From Burkholderiales bacterium (GTDB lineage Bacteria; Pseudomonadota; Gammaproteobacteria; Burkholderiales; SG8-41), in NCBI GenBank assembly GCA_019749945.1, contig JAIEPF010000014.1:53041-117040 (forward strand): a DNA stretch of 64,000 bases, read 5' to 3'. This document shows positions 1 through 9,215 of the stretch, one piece after another. How positions within the stretch are numbered: position 1 is the stretch's first letter; the number at the start of each line of letters is the position of its first letter. The notes beneath the pieces are model-generated. The model had not been told where the DNA came from and made no database searches. It saw only the letters and a list, made by a program, of their open reading frames with translations. Made by a program: the position numbers and the translations under genes.

Positions 1-275
1 TCAACCAGAACATCGAGGCCGCGCGCGAGATGGTGACCACCGCGATTTCGGTCAACCTGTCGATGATCACGCTGCAGGAAAACGAGGTCACCAAGCGCCT
101 GGCCGGTTACGCCGCGCTGGTGGCCGTGCCGACGCTGATCGCCGGCATCTACGGCATGAACTTCGATTACATGCCGGAATTGAAATGGCCCTGGGGTTAT
201 CCGCTGTCACTCGCCGCGATGGTGGGCATCGACGGCTACCTGTTCTACCGCTTCCGTAAAGCGAAGTGGTTATAG
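1..275 (+). CDS. corA: Magnesium/cobalt transporter CorA, C-terminal part (5' end outside window)
   Basis: This is the last ~91 codons of an inner-membrane Mg2+/Co2+ channel. The frame is open from base 3. The fragment holds the end of the long stalk helix, the first transmembrane segment (AALVAVPTLIAGIYG) ending in the family signature YGMNF, a short periplasmic loop (DYMPELKWPWGY) and the second transmembrane segment. The tail is short and basic (FRKAKWL), as in CorA. The GMN tripeptide forms the outer mouth of the pore and is intact. The next gene starts inside this one, overlapping its last ten bases, which suggests translational coupling. Confidence 0.95.
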   Translation, partial: NQNIEAAREMVTTAISVNLSMITLQENEVTKRLAGYAALVAVPTLIAGIYGMNFDYMPELKWPWGYPLSLAAMVGIDGYLFYRFRKAKWL

Positions 276-1510
276 CCGCCCGCGCGGCGGTGATCGGCGG
301 CGGCCCCGCCGGGTTGATGGCGGCGGAAACCCTGATCGCGGGCGGCGCAGCAGTCGATCTCTACGATGCCATGCCTTCGGTCGGCCGCAAGTTCCTGCTT
401 GCCGGCAAGGGCGGGCTGAACATCACCCATGCCGAACCCGCGGAAAAATTCCTGCTGCGTTATGGCGGGCGCCGCGCACAGATTGCGCCATTGCTCGCGA
501 TCTTCGGCGCCGATGCGCTGCGCGCCTGGGTGTACGACCTCGGCATAGACACCTTTGTCGGCACTTCGCAGCGCGTATTCCCGAAGGAAATGAAGGCAGC
601 ACCCCTGCTGCGCGCCTGGCTGCATCGACTGCGCGCGGCCGGCTTGCACATCCATGCGCGCCACCGCTGGAGCGGCTGGACGGAGGACGGGGCATTGCGT
701 TTTGCCACACCCGCCGGCGAGCAGCGCGTACATGCCGATTGCACCGTGCTCGCCCTGGGCGGCGGCAGCTGGGCCAGGCTGGGTTCGGATGGCGCCTGGG
801 TGCCCTTGCTGCAGGCGCGCGACGTACCGGTAATCCCCTTGCTGCCGTCCAACTGTGGTTTTGAAATCGCCTGGAGCACGCATTTGCGCGAACGCTTTGC
901 CGGACAGCCGATCAAGGCCGTCGCCGCGACGCTGACCGATGCACAGGGCATCACGCATCGCCGGCAGGGCGAATTCGTCATTGCCGATTACGGCGTCGAA
1001 GGCAGTCTGATCTACGCGCTGTCGGCGCCGCTGCGCGACACCATCACCGCACAAGGCAGTGTCACGCTGCAACTCGATCTTGCGCCGGACAAGGATCTGG
1101 CGCGCGTCACGGCAGAAGTCGCACACCCCCGCGGTTCGCGTTCATTGTCCAGCCACCTGCAGGGTCGCCTCGGCATCAAGGGCGTCAAGGCCGCACTGCT
1201 GCGCGAAGCACTGACTGCAGAGGAAATGCACAACCCGCAGCGCCTTGCCGCGACCATCAAGGCATTACCGTTACAACTGACCGCAGCCCGCCCGCTGGAT
1301 GAAGCCATCAGCAGCGCCGGTGGTGTGCCGTTTGAAACACTCGATGAACAGTTGATGCTGAAATTGCTACCGGGCGTGTTCTGCGCCGGCGAAATGCTCG
1401 ACTGGGAGGCGCCGACCGGCGGTTATCTGCTGACGGCGTGTTTTGCCAGCGGGCGGGCGGCGGGGGCCGGTGCATTAGATTGGTGCAATAAGTCAACTCG
1501 TGTGCGATAG
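266..1510 (+). CDS. NAD(P)/FAD-dependent oxidoreductase, HI0933/YhiN (TIGR03862-like) flavoprotein
   Basis: A 414-residue soluble flavoprotein of the HI0933 family. The N-terminal FAD-binding Rossmann motif is GGGPAGLMAA (about residues 11-20). It is followed by the family signature GRKFLLAGKGGLNITH (about 41-56) and the C-terminal FAD-contacting PTGGYLLTACFASGRAAG. The GTG start at 266 puts the glycine-rich motif at the expected distance from the N terminus and overlaps the corA stop. Members are widespread and poorly characterised; the bile-acid enzyme BaiN is a distant relative. Physiological substrate unknown. Confidence 0.9.
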   Translation: MVIAARAAVIGGGPAGLMAAETLIAGGAAVDLYDAMPSVGRKFLLAGKGGLNITHAEPAEKFLLRYGGRRAQIAPLLAIFGADALRAWVYDLGIDTFVGTSQRVFPKEMKAAPLLRAWLHRLRAAGLHIHARHRWSGWTEDGALRFATPAGEQRVHADCTVLALGGGSWARLGSDGAWVPLLQARDVPVIPLLPSNCGFEIAWSTHLRERFAGQPIKAVAATLTDAQGITHRRQGEFVIADYGVEGSLIYALSAPLRDTITAQGSVTLQLDLAPDKDLARVTAEVAHPRGSRSLSSHLQGRLGIKGVKAALLREALTAEEMHNPQRLAATIKALPLQLTAARPLDEAISSAGGVPFETLDEQLMLKLLPGVFCAGEMLDWEAPTGGYLLTACFASGRAAGAGALDWCNKSTRVR

Positions 1511-1583
1511 AGCTGGTGAATCAAAAACCGCTTTGTAATTATAGGTTTATTGATGCATCGAATTTCTATAAACTCCGGTACTT

Positions 1584-2081
1584 ATGGCTAGCCTGACTCC
1601 CACCATCTACACCATTGGATACGAAGGTTTGGATATTGAACGTTTCTTGTCGTTGCTCCAAGCACATGGCATTGAAACGGTCGTAGATATCCGCGAATTA
1701 CCTTTGTCGCGAAAGCGCGGCTTTTCAAAGAACGTCCTGTCCGATACCCTCGGTTTTTGTGGCTTGAATTATGTGCATATTCCGGAATTAGGCTGCCCCA
1801 AAAGCATTCGTACCCGCTACCGTACGGACGGTAACTGGAGCACTTATAAGGTAGCTTTCTCTCAGTATCTCCAGACACAAAGCGATGCCATCGCAGATCT
1901 TTCGACGATAGCAGCAATAACAAACTGCGCATTGCTCTGTTTCGAAGCCGATTTTAATTTTTGCCACCGATCAATCGTTGCCGATGCCGTAAACAAGCTG
2001 AGCGGAACACCGGTGTGTCACATCAGTGCCTCCGCAATCAAAACAACGGGGTTTGCGGATTTAGCACTGGCCGCTGCTTAG
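1584..2081 (+). CDS. DUF488 family protein
   Basis: A 165-residue protein with the hallmarks of DUF488: N-terminal YTIGYEGLDIERFL, the strand VVDIRELPLSRKRGFSK, then YVHIPELG, and the C-terminal CFEADFNFCHRSIVADA with its conserved Cys-His-Arg. The biochemical role of the family is not established. By eye the gene is about 47% GC, well below its neighbours. An AT-rich leader precedes it with a possible -10 (TATAAA at 1567-1572). Its last 44 bases overlap the convergent gene on the other strand. The pairing with that gene suggests the two work together (inference). Confidence 0.88.
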   Translation: MASLTPTIYTIGYEGLDIERFLSLLQAHGIETVVDIRELPLSRKRGFSKNVLSDTLGFCGLNYVHIPELGCPKSIRTRYRTDGNWSTYKVAFSQYLQTQSDAIADLSTIAAITNCALLCFEADFNFCHRSIVADAVNKLSGTPVCHISASAIKTTGFADLALAAA

Positions 2082-2865
2082 GCGGGTAAATCAGACTGAC
2101 AATCAGCCACTGATCTTGGAACCGATGAATGTTTCCCATCAGGAACATCAAGTCTTTTCCAGCCAGATCTTCCTCAAGCTTCGTGCGAAACGGCTGCTCC
2201 CATTTTTCGCCGTAGTTATTTGAGCAGTTCCAATACAAAGCGCCGGCTTCCCAATCCACTATTTTGTGTTTCTGCTCGACCTCGCCCTCGGGTGAATCGC
2301 AGACATAGTTATAGTAGAAGTCGAAGGGGATTTTCTTCAGCTCCCTGATTTGTTGCTCCGCCTCAGCCTGAACAAACAAGTTGCCTTGCATCTGCTCCTG
2401 CACCAGCTTTGCCTTTTCATCTGCAGTCCAGTCAGCATATCGTGCTGTCCGAATTTCCAGATTCAGAATTCGTTTGGGGCGTAACAACGCAAGGCTTGCG
2501 CCCGTCGTCAATCGCTGCTGTTCGATCTCGGCAAAGTTCGAGAAAACAGGTATCCGATCAATCCATGGCCATCGCGCCTCCCAGTGATTCTTCGTTGGCA
2601 ACGAACCCGCGTCACATTCGATAGTGTCAATGAAAATCCGGTGGCTCTCCGGTCGATGGTCATCATTAGACTTTCTGACGCGCGCCGTAATCCACTGCCA
2701 CTTCTTGAATTGCTTACCTTCCTCGATCAACCGGAACGGCACCGGATACAGCCGCCGGAACTGCCCATGCTCATTGATTCCCGCAACACAGGAGGTCTCG
2801 ACATACTTCGCGCTGGGCGAAGGATAAGTCTTGGCCAATATCAATATTCGGTCCAGAAAAACCAT
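2038..2865 (-). CDS. Conserved protein of unknown function, partner of DUF488
   Basis: A 275-residue cytosolic protein with no signal peptide or membrane segment. It carries the conserved-looking stretches RILILAKTYPSPSAKYVETS, GQFRRLYPVPFR, KKWQWITARV, SLALLRPKRIL, KIPFDFYYNYVC, HKIVDWEAGALYWNC and KDLMFLMGNIHRFQDQWL. From memory, homologues often lie beside DUF488 genes, but this was not checked. ATG at 2865 is chosen because GGAGG lies just upstream; an in-frame TTG lies 12 bases further out. It is lower in GC than the surroundings. Its 3' end overlaps the DUF488 gene by 44 bases in convergent orientation. Function unknown. Confidence 0.8.
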   Translation of the reverse strand: MVFLDRILILAKTYPSPSAKYVETSCVAGINEHGQFRRLYPVPFRLIEEGKQFKKWQWITARVRKSNDDHRPESHRIFIDTIECDAGSLPTKNHWEARWPWIDRIPVFSNFAEIEQQRLTTGASLALLRPKRILNLEIRTARYADWTADEKAKLVQEQMQGNLFVQAEAEQQIRELKKIPFDFYYNYVCDSPEGEVEQKHKIVDWEAGALYWNCSNNYGEKWEQPFRTKLEEDLAGKDLMFLMGNIHRFQDQWLIVSLIYPPKQRPVLNPQTPLF

Positions 2866-3069
2866 TGCCCCCTCCAATCGGAAAACTCGTCGTTATTTTT
2901 CTTGAATGTCTCAGTAGCTGCTTGATCACAAAATATCAGTATTTTGGTGCACGATAACTGAACCTATCGGCATGCTGCCTTCAGCCAAGCCGCGCTTCCT
3001 CGATGGCGGCTTGAATGTACTCGCCCAAGATTATGGTTTGCAGTGCAAATAGCACGTCGCTGAAGTATC

Positions 3070-4209
3070 TTATTTTTTCCCCATCAACAGAATTTCCAGT
3101 GTACGCAGATAGATTTTCTGCAAGGGCTCGATTTCCGCCACCGGCAGGCATTCGTTGATCTTGTGGATGGTGGCATTGGTCGGACCGAATTCGACCACCT
3201 GCGGGCAGATGTCGGCGATGAAGCGGCCGTCGGAAGTGCCGCCGGTGGTCGACAGCTCGGTGCTGACGCCGGTGACTTCCCTGATCGCCTGCGAGATCGC
3301 CGCCACCAGGTCGCCCTTGGGCGTCAGGAACGGCCGGCCGTCCAGACGCCATTCAAGGTCATACTTCACGTCATGCTTGTTGAGGATGCCCTGCACCTGG
3401 GTCTGCAGGGATTCCACGGTGCTCGCCGTTGAAAAACGGAAATTGAACTGCACCCGCGCCGTGCCCGGAATCACGTTGTTGGCGCCGGTGCCGGCGGTGA
3501 AGTTGGAAACCTGCCAGGTGGTCGGCGGAAAATATTCATTGCCGCGATCCCATTCCGTGGCCGCCAGTTCGGCAATCGCGCCGGCGACTTCGTGGATCGG
3601 ATTGCGCGCCATGTGCGGATAAGCGACATGGCCCTGCACGCCGTTGATGGTGAGGATGCCGGTCAGCGAGCCGCGGCGGCCGTTCTTGATGGTGTCGCCC
3701 AGCTGTTTGACGCAGGTTGGCTCGCCGATGATGCAGTAGTCGAGTTTTTCGCCGCGCCTGGCCAGCGTTTCAACCACGCGCACCGTGCCGTCGGTGGCCG
3801 GACCTTCCTCGTCGGAAGTGAACAGCACCGCCAGCGAACCCGGATGGTCGGGATGGGCCTTGATGAATTCGCGCAGCGCCACGACAAACGCCGCGATCGA
3901 GGTTTTCATGTCGGAGGCGCCGCGGCCGTGCAACAGGCCGTCCTTCACCGTCGGCGTGAAGGGATCGATCTGCCAGCTGTCCAGCGGCCCGGTGGGCACG
4001 ACATCGGTGTGTCCGGCAAAACACAGCAGCGGTGCCGCCTTGCCGCGGCGCGCCCACAGATTGGTGACGCTGTTCATGGCGATGATCTCGCAGTCGAAAC
4101 CCAGCGGTTTCAGCTCTGCCATCACCAGATCAAGGCAGCCGGCATCGTCCGGCGACACCGAACGCCGCGCAATCAGTTGCCGGGTCAGCTCCAGGGTATT
4201 GATTTCCAT
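3070..4209 (-). CDS. dapE: Succinyl-diaminopimelate desuccinylase
   Basis: Removes succinate from N-succinyl-LL-2,6-diaminopimelate in the lysine and diaminopimelate (peptidoglycan) pathway; a dinuclear-zinc M20 amidohydrolase, 379 residues. Visible metal and catalytic motifs are [43 protein letters not shown] and, near the C terminus, [10 protein letters not shown]. The start chosen ([13 protein letters not shown]) matches the family N terminus; the frame stays open about 100 codons further upstream but without family resemblance. It is transcribed alone here, divergent from the dehydrogenase at 4324. Confidence 0.97.
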   Translation of the reverse strand: MEINTLELTRQLIARRSVSPDDAGCLDLVMAELKPLGFDCEIIAMNSVTNLWARRGKAAPLLCFAGHTDVVPTGPLDSWQIDPFTPTVKDGLLHGRGASDMKTSIAAFVVALREFIKAHPDHPGSLAVLFTSDEEGPATDGTVRVVETLARRGEKLDYCIIGEPTCVKQLGDTIKNGRRGSLTGILTINGVQGHVAYPHMARNPIHEVAGAIAELAATEWDRGNEYFPPTTWQVSNFTAGTGANNVIPGTARVQFNFRFSTASTVESLQTQVQGILNKHDVKYDLEWRLDGRPFLTPKGDLVAAISQAIREVTGVSTELSTTGGTSDGRFIADICPQVVEFGPTNATIHKINECLPVAEIEPLQKIYLRTLEILLMGKK

Positions 4210-4323
4210 TGAATGGACTTTCGTGAGTGTTGCAGTGCAGTTGCAATGCCGGTCTGTGCCGCATGGTAGCAAAGAGCGGGTAAAATCTCCCCCCTCTTCC
4301 GTCGCTGCCTGAATGATTCTGCA

Positions 4324-5322
4324 ATGACCACCCTGCTCGTTTCTTCCCGCCTGCACGCCGAGCGCGGCGCCGACATCGCCGCCCATGCGCAGCGTCTCGA
4401 CATGGCGCTGGAACTGGTGGTGCTGCCGGCTGACCCGGAAGGCCGGCTGTCCGATGCCGATTGCGCCCGGCTCGACCTGGCTTTTTTTTCCAACGACATT
4501 TTCCCGACGCATTCACGGCAGTTTTTTTCGACCGTGCGCAAGGCACCGTCGCTGCAATGGCTGCATGTGTTCAACGCCGGCGTCGATCATCCGATCTACA
4601 CCGAGATGCTGAAGCGCGGTGTGTGTTTGACCACTTCAGCGGGCTCCACCGCCGTACCGATTGCGCAGACCGCGATCACCGGGTTGCTGATGCTGGCGCG
4701 CAATTTCCCGCGCTGGCTTGCCGCACAACGCGAGCGGCGCTGGGATCCGATGCGGTCGCCGGATTTTCCGCGCGACCTGGTCGGCCAGACCGCGGTCGTG
4801 CTGGGTCTGGGCAGCATCGGCCGCGAAATTGCGCGCCTGGCGCAGGCGCTGGGGCTGAAGGTCATCGGCATCCGCCGCAGCCCGCGACAGGCTGATGACC
4901 CCGTCGATGAACTGCATACTCCAGACCAGCTGCCGCAGTTGTTGCCACATTGTGACTGGCTGATCATCGCCTGCCCGCTGACCGCGGAGACGCGCGGCCT
5001 GATCGACGCCGCGATGCTGGCGCGGCTGCCGCAGGGCGCGTACCTCATCAATGTTGCGCGCGGCGAGATCATCGACGAAACTGCACTGGTCGCGGCGCTG
5101 CGCGCACGGCGACTGGGCGGCGCCAGTCTCGACGTTTTCGCAAAGGAACCGCTGCCGGCGGAATCCCCCTTGTGGGATCTGCCCAATGTGCTGGTCACCC
5201 CGCACAACTCGGCGGCGGCGGCGGGCAACGACGAACGGGTGTACCGGCTGTTCCTCGGCAATCTGGAACGCTGGTTTCACGGTGCGGCGCTGCGCAACAC
5301 CGTAAGTACAGCAGCATCATAA
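4324..5322 (+). CDS. D-2-hydroxyacid dehydrogenase family protein
   Basis: A 332-residue NAD(P)-dependent D-isomer 2-hydroxyacid dehydrogenase, interconverting 2-oxo acids and D-2-hydroxy acids. The nucleotide fold has GLGSIG at about residue 161. The catalytic triad is visible as Arg in NVARGEIID, Glu in DVFAKEPLP and His in VTPHNSAAA. The substrate cannot be read from sequence; glyoxylate/hydroxypyruvate reductase-like enzymes are closest in style. It begins a rightward set with two carboxylate receptors and an enoyl-CoA hydratase, so a role in handling an imported organic acid is plausible. Confidence 0.88.
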   Translation: MTTLLVSSRLHAERGADIAAHAQRLDMALELVVLPADPEGRLSDADCARLDLAFFSNDIFPTHSRQFFSTVRKAPSLQWLHVFNAGVDHPIYTEMLKRGVCLTTSAGSTAVPIAQTAITGLLMLARNFPRWLAAQRERRWDPMRSPDFPRDLVGQTAVVLGLGSIGREIARLAQALGLKVIGIRRSPRQADDPVDELHTPDQLPQLLPHCDWLIIACPLTAETRGLIDAAMLARLPQGAYLINVARGEIIDETALVAALRARRLGGASLDVFAKEPLPAESPLWDLPNVLVTPHNSAAAAGNDERVYRLFLGNLERWFHGAALRNTVSTAAS

Positions 5323-5339
5323 AAACGGAGGAGAAAATA

Positions 5340-6308
5340 GTGAATAAAATCAATAAGTTATTGATTATTGCTGGCGCGGCACTGATCGCCGCCCCGGCGT
5401 TCGCGCAAACCTGGCCGGCGCGCACCGTGCGCATCATCGTGCCCTATGCCGCGGGCGGCAACACCGACTACACCGCGCGCACCGTGGCGGCCAAGGTCAG
5501 CGAAATGTGGGGCCAGCAGGTCGTCGTCGACAACCGCCCCGGCGGCGGCACCAACATCGGTTCGGAAATCGCCGCCACCGCGGCCCCCGACGGTTACACG
5601 CTGTTCATGGGCGGCGCCTCCAACGCCATCAACATGACGCTGTACGCCAAGCCGCCGTACAACACCGCGCGCGACTTCGCACCGGTGGTGTGGTGCGTGC
5701 AGGGCGCGGCGCTGCTGGCCGCGCATCCGTCGCTGCCCGCCAAAAACGTGAAGGAACTGATCGCGCTGGCCAAATCGAAACCCGGCCAGCTGAATTACGG
5801 CCACGCCGGCCTCGGCAGCTCCAACCACATGGCGGGCGAACTGCTGAAATTCATGACCGGCATCAACATCGTGCACGTGCCGTACAAGGGCAACTCGCCG
5901 TCGATTACGGACGCCATTTCGGGCAATGTCGAGATGGTGTTCAGCGGCGTGCCGGCGCTGGTGCCGCACATCCAGCCGGGCGGGCGGCTGCGCGCGATCG
6001 CGATCAGCAGCCTGCAGCGTTTTCCCGCGGTGCCCGACGTGCCCACCTTCGATGAATCCGGCGTCAAGGGTTATGAAGCCAGCAACTGGTTCGGCCTGAT
6101 GGCGCCGATCAAGGTGTCGAAAGACATCATCAACAAGGTGAACGCCGATGTGAACAAGGCGCTGGCGATGAAGGACGTGCGGGAAAAATTCGACCGCGAC
6201 GGCCTGATCACCAAGGGCGGCAGCATCGAGGTGTTTGAAAAATTCATCCGCGCCGAGACCGAAAAATACGCCAACGTGATCAAAAAAGCCGGCATCCAGC
6301 CGCTGTAA
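5340..6308 (+). CDS. Bug/TctC-type tripartite tricarboxylate transporter substrate-binding protein
   Basis: A 322-residue periplasmic receptor with an N-terminal signal peptide (NKINKLLIIAGAALIAAPAFAQ). Family marks are WPARTVRIIVPYAAGGNTDY, VVVDNRPGGGTNIGSE, APDGYTLFMG, VPYKGNSP and the long C-terminal lobe. Bug proteins bind carboxylates or amino acids for a TctAB permease; no tctA or tctB is in the window. The GTG start at 5340 is chosen because GGAGGAG lies 6-12 bases upstream and the signal peptide begins there. The first six codons after GTG coincide with one copy of the 18-bp repeated motif. Confidence 0.93.
   Translation: MNKINKLLIIAGAALIAAPAFAQTWPARTVRIIVPYAAGGNTDYTARTVAAKVSEMWGQQVVVDNRPGGGTNIGSEIAATAAPDGYTLFMGGASNAINMTLYAKPPYNTARDFAPVVWCVQGAALLAAHPSLPAKNVKELIALAKSKPGQLNYGHAGLGSSNHMAGELLKFMTGINIVHVPYKGNSPSITDAISGNVEMVFSGVPALVPHIQPGGRLRAIAISSLQRFPAVPDVPTFDESGVKGYEASNWFGLMAPIKVSKDIINKVNADVNKALAMKDVREKFDRDGLITKGGSIEVFEKFIRAETEKYANVIKKAGIQPL
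5343..5360 (+). repeat. 18-bp motif AATAAAAWCAANNNNTTA, copy 1 (exact)
   Basis: AATAAAATCAATAAGTTA, immediately after the GTG start codon of the Bug receptor gene and read in frame as NKINKL. Contains a match to the IHF consensus WATCAANNNNTTR. One of eight copies found by eye in the window. Confidence 0.7.
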
Positions 6309-6339
6309 TCCAGAAAATCCACTCAGCCGAAGGACTCCC

Positions 6340-7323
6340 ATGAAAACCCTGATTCATCTGTTCGTCAGCCTCACCATCGCCGCCGCCGTTCCGGCCGCGC
6401 TGGCCCAGCAGGCCTGGTCGCCGAGCCGCAATGTTGAAATCGTCGTCGGCTCCGCTCCCGGCGGCAGCAATGACAAGACCGCGCGCACCGTCGAAAAAGC
6501 CATTGTCGAAGGCAAGCTGATCCCGACCTCGCTGACGGTGGTCAACCGCCCCGGCGGCGGCAGCTCGATCGCCTTCAACTATGTCAGCCAGAAAAAGGGC
6601 GATCCGCACACCCTGCTGATCGGCACCACCGCGCTGCTGACCAATCACATCGTCGGCTCCAGTCCGCTGAGTTACATGGACTTCACGCCGGTGGCATCAC
6701 TGTTCAACGACTATGTGGTGTTCGCGGTCAACGTCAATTCGCCGATCAAAACCGGCAAGGACTTGATCGCCAAACTAAAGGAAAATCCGCAGTCGGTATC
6801 GATCGGTTTTGCCACCACGCTGGGCAGCCACAACCACATCGCCGCAGGACTTCTCGCCAAAAGCGTGGGCGTCAACGCGCGCAACCTGAAAGCCATCGCC
6901 TTCAAAGGTTCGGCGGAAGCCGTGACCCAGGTGCTCGGCGGCCACATCGACATGGTCACCACGGCGGCAGGCAATGTTGCTTCACACCTCGCCGAAGGCC
7001 GCCTGCGTGTAATCGGCGTGTCCTCGGACAAACGTTTCCCCGGCGCATTCGCCCAGGTGCCGACCTGGAAGGAACAGGGCGCGAACCTGGTCTACGGCGG
7101 CTGGCGCGCGATCATGGCGCCCAAGGACATCACGCCGGCACAGGTCGCGTACTGGGAAGGCGTGCTGCGCAAGGTGGCCTCCACTCCGGAATGGAAAGCC
7201 GACCTCGACAAGAACTACTGGTCGGACGATTTTGTCGGCAGCGCGCAGTTCAGCAAGGACATCGCCAAGGACTACAACGACATCAAGGCCGTGCTGGTCG
7301 ATATCGGCCTCGCCAAACAGTAA
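6340..7323 (+). CDS. Bug/TctC-family substrate-binding protein (RNVEI subgroup)
   Basis: A 327-residue periplasmic binding protein with signal peptide MKTLIHLFVSLTIAAAVPAALAQQ. Instead of the usual IRIIVPF-type strand it has WSPSRNVEIVVGSAPGGSND, followed by VVNRPGGGSSIAF and a C-terminal lobe rich in charged helices. It resembles the receptor at 23243-24226 (both share W-x-P-x-RNVEI, SPIKTG and VPTWKEQG) much more than the gene just upstream. So two receptors of different subgroups sit in tandem. ATG at 6340 has AAGGA upstream. Probable operon with its neighbours; ligand unknown. Confidence 0.9.
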   Translation: MKTLIHLFVSLTIAAAVPAALAQQAWSPSRNVEIVVGSAPGGSNDKTARTVEKAIVEGKLIPTSLTVVNRPGGGSSIAFNYVSQKKGDPHTLLIGTTALLTNHIVGSSPLSYMDFTPVASLFNDYVVFAVNVNSPIKTGKDLIAKLKENPQSVSIGFATTLGSHNHIAAGLLAKSVGVNARNLKAIAFKGSAEAVTQVLGGHIDMVTTAAGNVASHLAEGRLRVIGVSSDKRFPGAFAQVPTWKEQGANLVYGGWRAIMAPKDITPAQVAYWEGVLRKVASTPEWKADLDKNYWSDDFVGSAQFSKDIAKDYNDIKAVLVDIGLAKQ

Positions 7324-7344
7324 TCACGCAACCGGGAGTTTTTC

Positions 7345-8121
7345 ATGAGTGCAGCCGTCGTCATCACCGAACGCCCCGCCGAAGGCGTGGGCCTGATCCG
7401 CATCAACCGGCCGGAAGCGCGCAATGCGCTGAACCTTGAGGTGCGGCGGCTTATCGGCCAGCACCTGACCGAAATGAGCGATGACGAGTCGATCCGCTGC
7501 ATCGTGCTCACCGGCAACGACAAGGCCTTCGCGGCCGGGGCCGACATCAAGGAAATGGCCGATGCCGGCACCATCGACATGCTGCTGCGCGGCACGCAGA
7601 ACATGTGGCGCACCATCTACGCCTGCCCGAAACCGGTGATCGCCGCGGTCAGCGGTTTCGCGTTGGGCGGCGGCTGCGAGCTGGCGATGACCTGCGACAT
7701 CATCATCGCCGGCGAGTCGGCAAAATTCGGCCAGCCCGAAGTCAAAATCGGCATCATCCCCGGCGGCGGCGGCACCCAGCGTTTGCCGCGCACGGTCGGC
7801 AAATACAAGGCGATGCGTTATGTGCTGACCGGCGACCTGTTCGGCGCCAGGGAAGCGGATGCGATGGGTCTGGTCAGTGAAGTTGTGCCCGACGCCGAAG
7901 TCGAAAAACGCGCCATCGCGATGGCGGCGCAGATCGCGGAACTGGCGCCGCTGGCGATCCAGCAGACCAAGGAGTCGGTGATCCGCGGCATGGATGCGTC
8001 ACTGGAAACCGGGCTGACGCTGGAAACCCGCACGCTGCAGATGCTGTTTGCCTCCAAAGATCAGAAGGAAGGCATGGCCGCCTTCATTGAGAAACGCAAA
8101 CCAAAATTCACCGGGCGCTGA
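7345..8121 (+). CDS. Enoyl-CoA hydratase (crotonase family)
   Basis: A 258-residue crotonase-fold enzyme that hydrates trans-2-enoyl-CoA. The oxyanion-hole region AAGADIKEM and both catalytic glutamates of classical hydratases are present: Glu112 in LGGGCELAM and Glu132 in FGQPEVKIG. The signature IIPGGGGTQRLPR follows. It lies 21 bases downstream of the Bug receptor with a GGGAG ribosome site, so it is probably co-transcribed and may act on the CoA ester of the acid those receptors import. Acyl chain preference cannot be read from sequence. Confidence 0.92.
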   Translation: MSAAVVITERPAEGVGLIRINRPEARNALNLEVRRLIGQHLTEMSDDESIRCIVLTGNDKAFAAGADIKEMADAGTIDMLLRGTQNMWRTIYACPKPVIAAVSGFALGGGCELAMTCDIIIAGESAKFGQPEVKIGIIPGGGGTQRLPRTVGKYKAMRYVLTGDLFGAREADAMGLVSEVVPDAEVEKRAIAMAAQIAELAPLAIQQTKESVIRGMDASLETGLTLETRTLQMLFASKDQKEGMAAFIEKRKPKFTGR

Positions 8122-8665
8122 TCGCAGCGAGGGCGCGGTCACCGCATCGCCCCCGCCCCGCGTCCCGCAAATTCCGCTGATCGTTGCACTGATCTCCGGT
8201 GCCTTGTTGGCGGCGGCGGGTTTGTTGGTTTACGCCGCGATGCTGGGCATGATGCCCGGAAACCCGGCGGTCTCCCAATTTCCGCCTGCAATCGTCTGGC
8301 TGATCGGCTCCGTGTTTGTCTGCGCCGGCGGTGGCATCGCCGTGTATCAGTTTCTGCCCAGAATCGCCGGCTGGTGCGCCCTGATTGCATTGCTGGCTTT
8401 TGTTGCAATATTCAACTGGGTTGCTTTCGGCCCGGGGGAGCGGCATTTCAGCAAAAGCACCACCACGGGCGGCGGCAGCGTGACGGCCACAAAAAAAGGT
8501 AGCGCATCAGAAATCGAGGGACGACTGGTATTCGGGCTGTTTGCTGGATTGCTTGATGTGCTGATTCTGTATGGTATTTATGGAACCATTAAGGTGCGCT
8601 TGGCAAAAAAGCACCCGATCGAAGTGCCGAAAACGTCTGCAACAGATGATGCTGGCCATGACTGA
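8048..8665 (+). CDS. Hypothetical multi-pass membrane protein
   Basis: About 205 residues if translation starts at the ATG at 8048, which overlaps the hydratase gene by 74 bases. No ATG or GTG start near 8120 is visible in this frame, so the true start may be a later TTG or CTG. Predicted transmembrane segments are IPLIVALISGALLAAAGLLV, IVWLIGSVFVCAGGGIAVY, WCALIALLAFVAIFNWVAF and LVFGLFAGLLDVLILYGIY, with a polar linker (STTTGGGSVTATKKGS) between the third and fourth. No recognised domain. Confidence 0.55.
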   Translation: MPPKIRRKAWPPSLRNANQNSPGADRSEGAVTASPPPRVPQIPLIVALISGALLAAAGLLVYAAMLGMMPGNPAVSQFPPAIVWLIGSVFVCAGGGIAVYQFLPRIAGWCALIALLAFVAIFNWVAFGPGERHFSKSTTTGGGSVTATKKGSASEIEGRLVFGLFAGLLDVLILYGIYGTIKVRLAKKHPIEVPKTSATDDAGHD

Positions 8666-8907
8666 AGCCTCCCCTGCCGTAGCCAACTCGCGGCATTATT
8701 TGCATGCGCCGCCATCATCTCCACTGCGCCACTGTTCACGTTTTGCCAGGGATTGTTGGTGATGGCCTTCCTCGACTGTGCCCGGCTTTCCGGCAACTGG
8801 TGTGTCATTTTCTTGTGGGTATGCCCAGAGATACCGGCAGGCCCGCAGCACCTGGATTTTACTGACCGCCAAGTTTTGGCTGATTGCGAATTCCCTCTGG
8901 TGAAACC
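8666..8907. other. Gap between genes without a supported feature
   Basis: Most of this 242-base stretch shows no clear promoter pair, hairpin or RNA gene. A 49-codon plus-strand frame from the ATG at 8762 (starts MAFLDCARLSGNW) runs to 8911, but lacks a good ribosome site and recognisable similarity. Confidence 0.4.
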
Positions 8908-9189
8908 ATGAAAGCCGTCTGGAACAATGCCGTGATCGCCGAGTCCGCCGACACCGTGGTCGTTGAAGGCAACCACTACTTCCCGCTGGCCGCCGTCAAT
9001 GCCGCCTTCCTCAAACCCAGCACCACGACGACAGTATGTTCGTGGAAAGGCACCGCCAATTACTACACGCTGGATGTCAACGGCAGCAGCAATACCGACG
9101 CGGTGTGGTACTACGCCGAACCGAAAGAAGCGGCGAAGGAAATCCGCGGCCGGGTTGCGTTCTGGAAGGGCGTGCAGATCACGTCTTGA
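8908..9189 (+). CDS. DUF427 domain-containing protein
   Basis: A 93-residue small protein matching DUF427: MKAVWNNAVIAESADTVVVEG, YFPLAAVNAAFLKPS, TVCSWKGTANYYTL and DAVWYYAEPKEAAKEI, ending in RVAFWKGVQI. The fold is a compact beta barrel in solved members; the biochemical role is not established. ATG at 8908 is preferred to the in-frame ATG at 8884 because it matches the family N terminus. It precedes an alpha/beta hydrolase by 26 bases and may be co-transcribed with it. Confidence 0.88.
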   Translation: MKAVWNNAVIAESADTVVVEGNHYFPLAAVNAAFLKPSTTTTVCSWKGTANYYTLDVNGSSNTDAVWYYAEPKEAAKEIRGRVAFWKGVQITS

Positions 9190-9215
9190 TCTGCGCTACG
9201 CCGGCAAAACACCCC

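Noticed and set aside
2981..3080. Minus-strand frame just past dapE reading YFSDVLFALQTIILGEYIQA and ending EEARLG
   Set aside because: The last ~28 codons look protein-like and could be a gene remnant, but there is no start with a ribosome site. The rest of the frame is only dapE in another frame. Too short to call.
8762..8911. 49-codon plus-strand ORF starting MAFLDCARLSGNW
   Set aside because: No ribosome site or recognisable similarity; it ends inside the start of the DUF427 gene.
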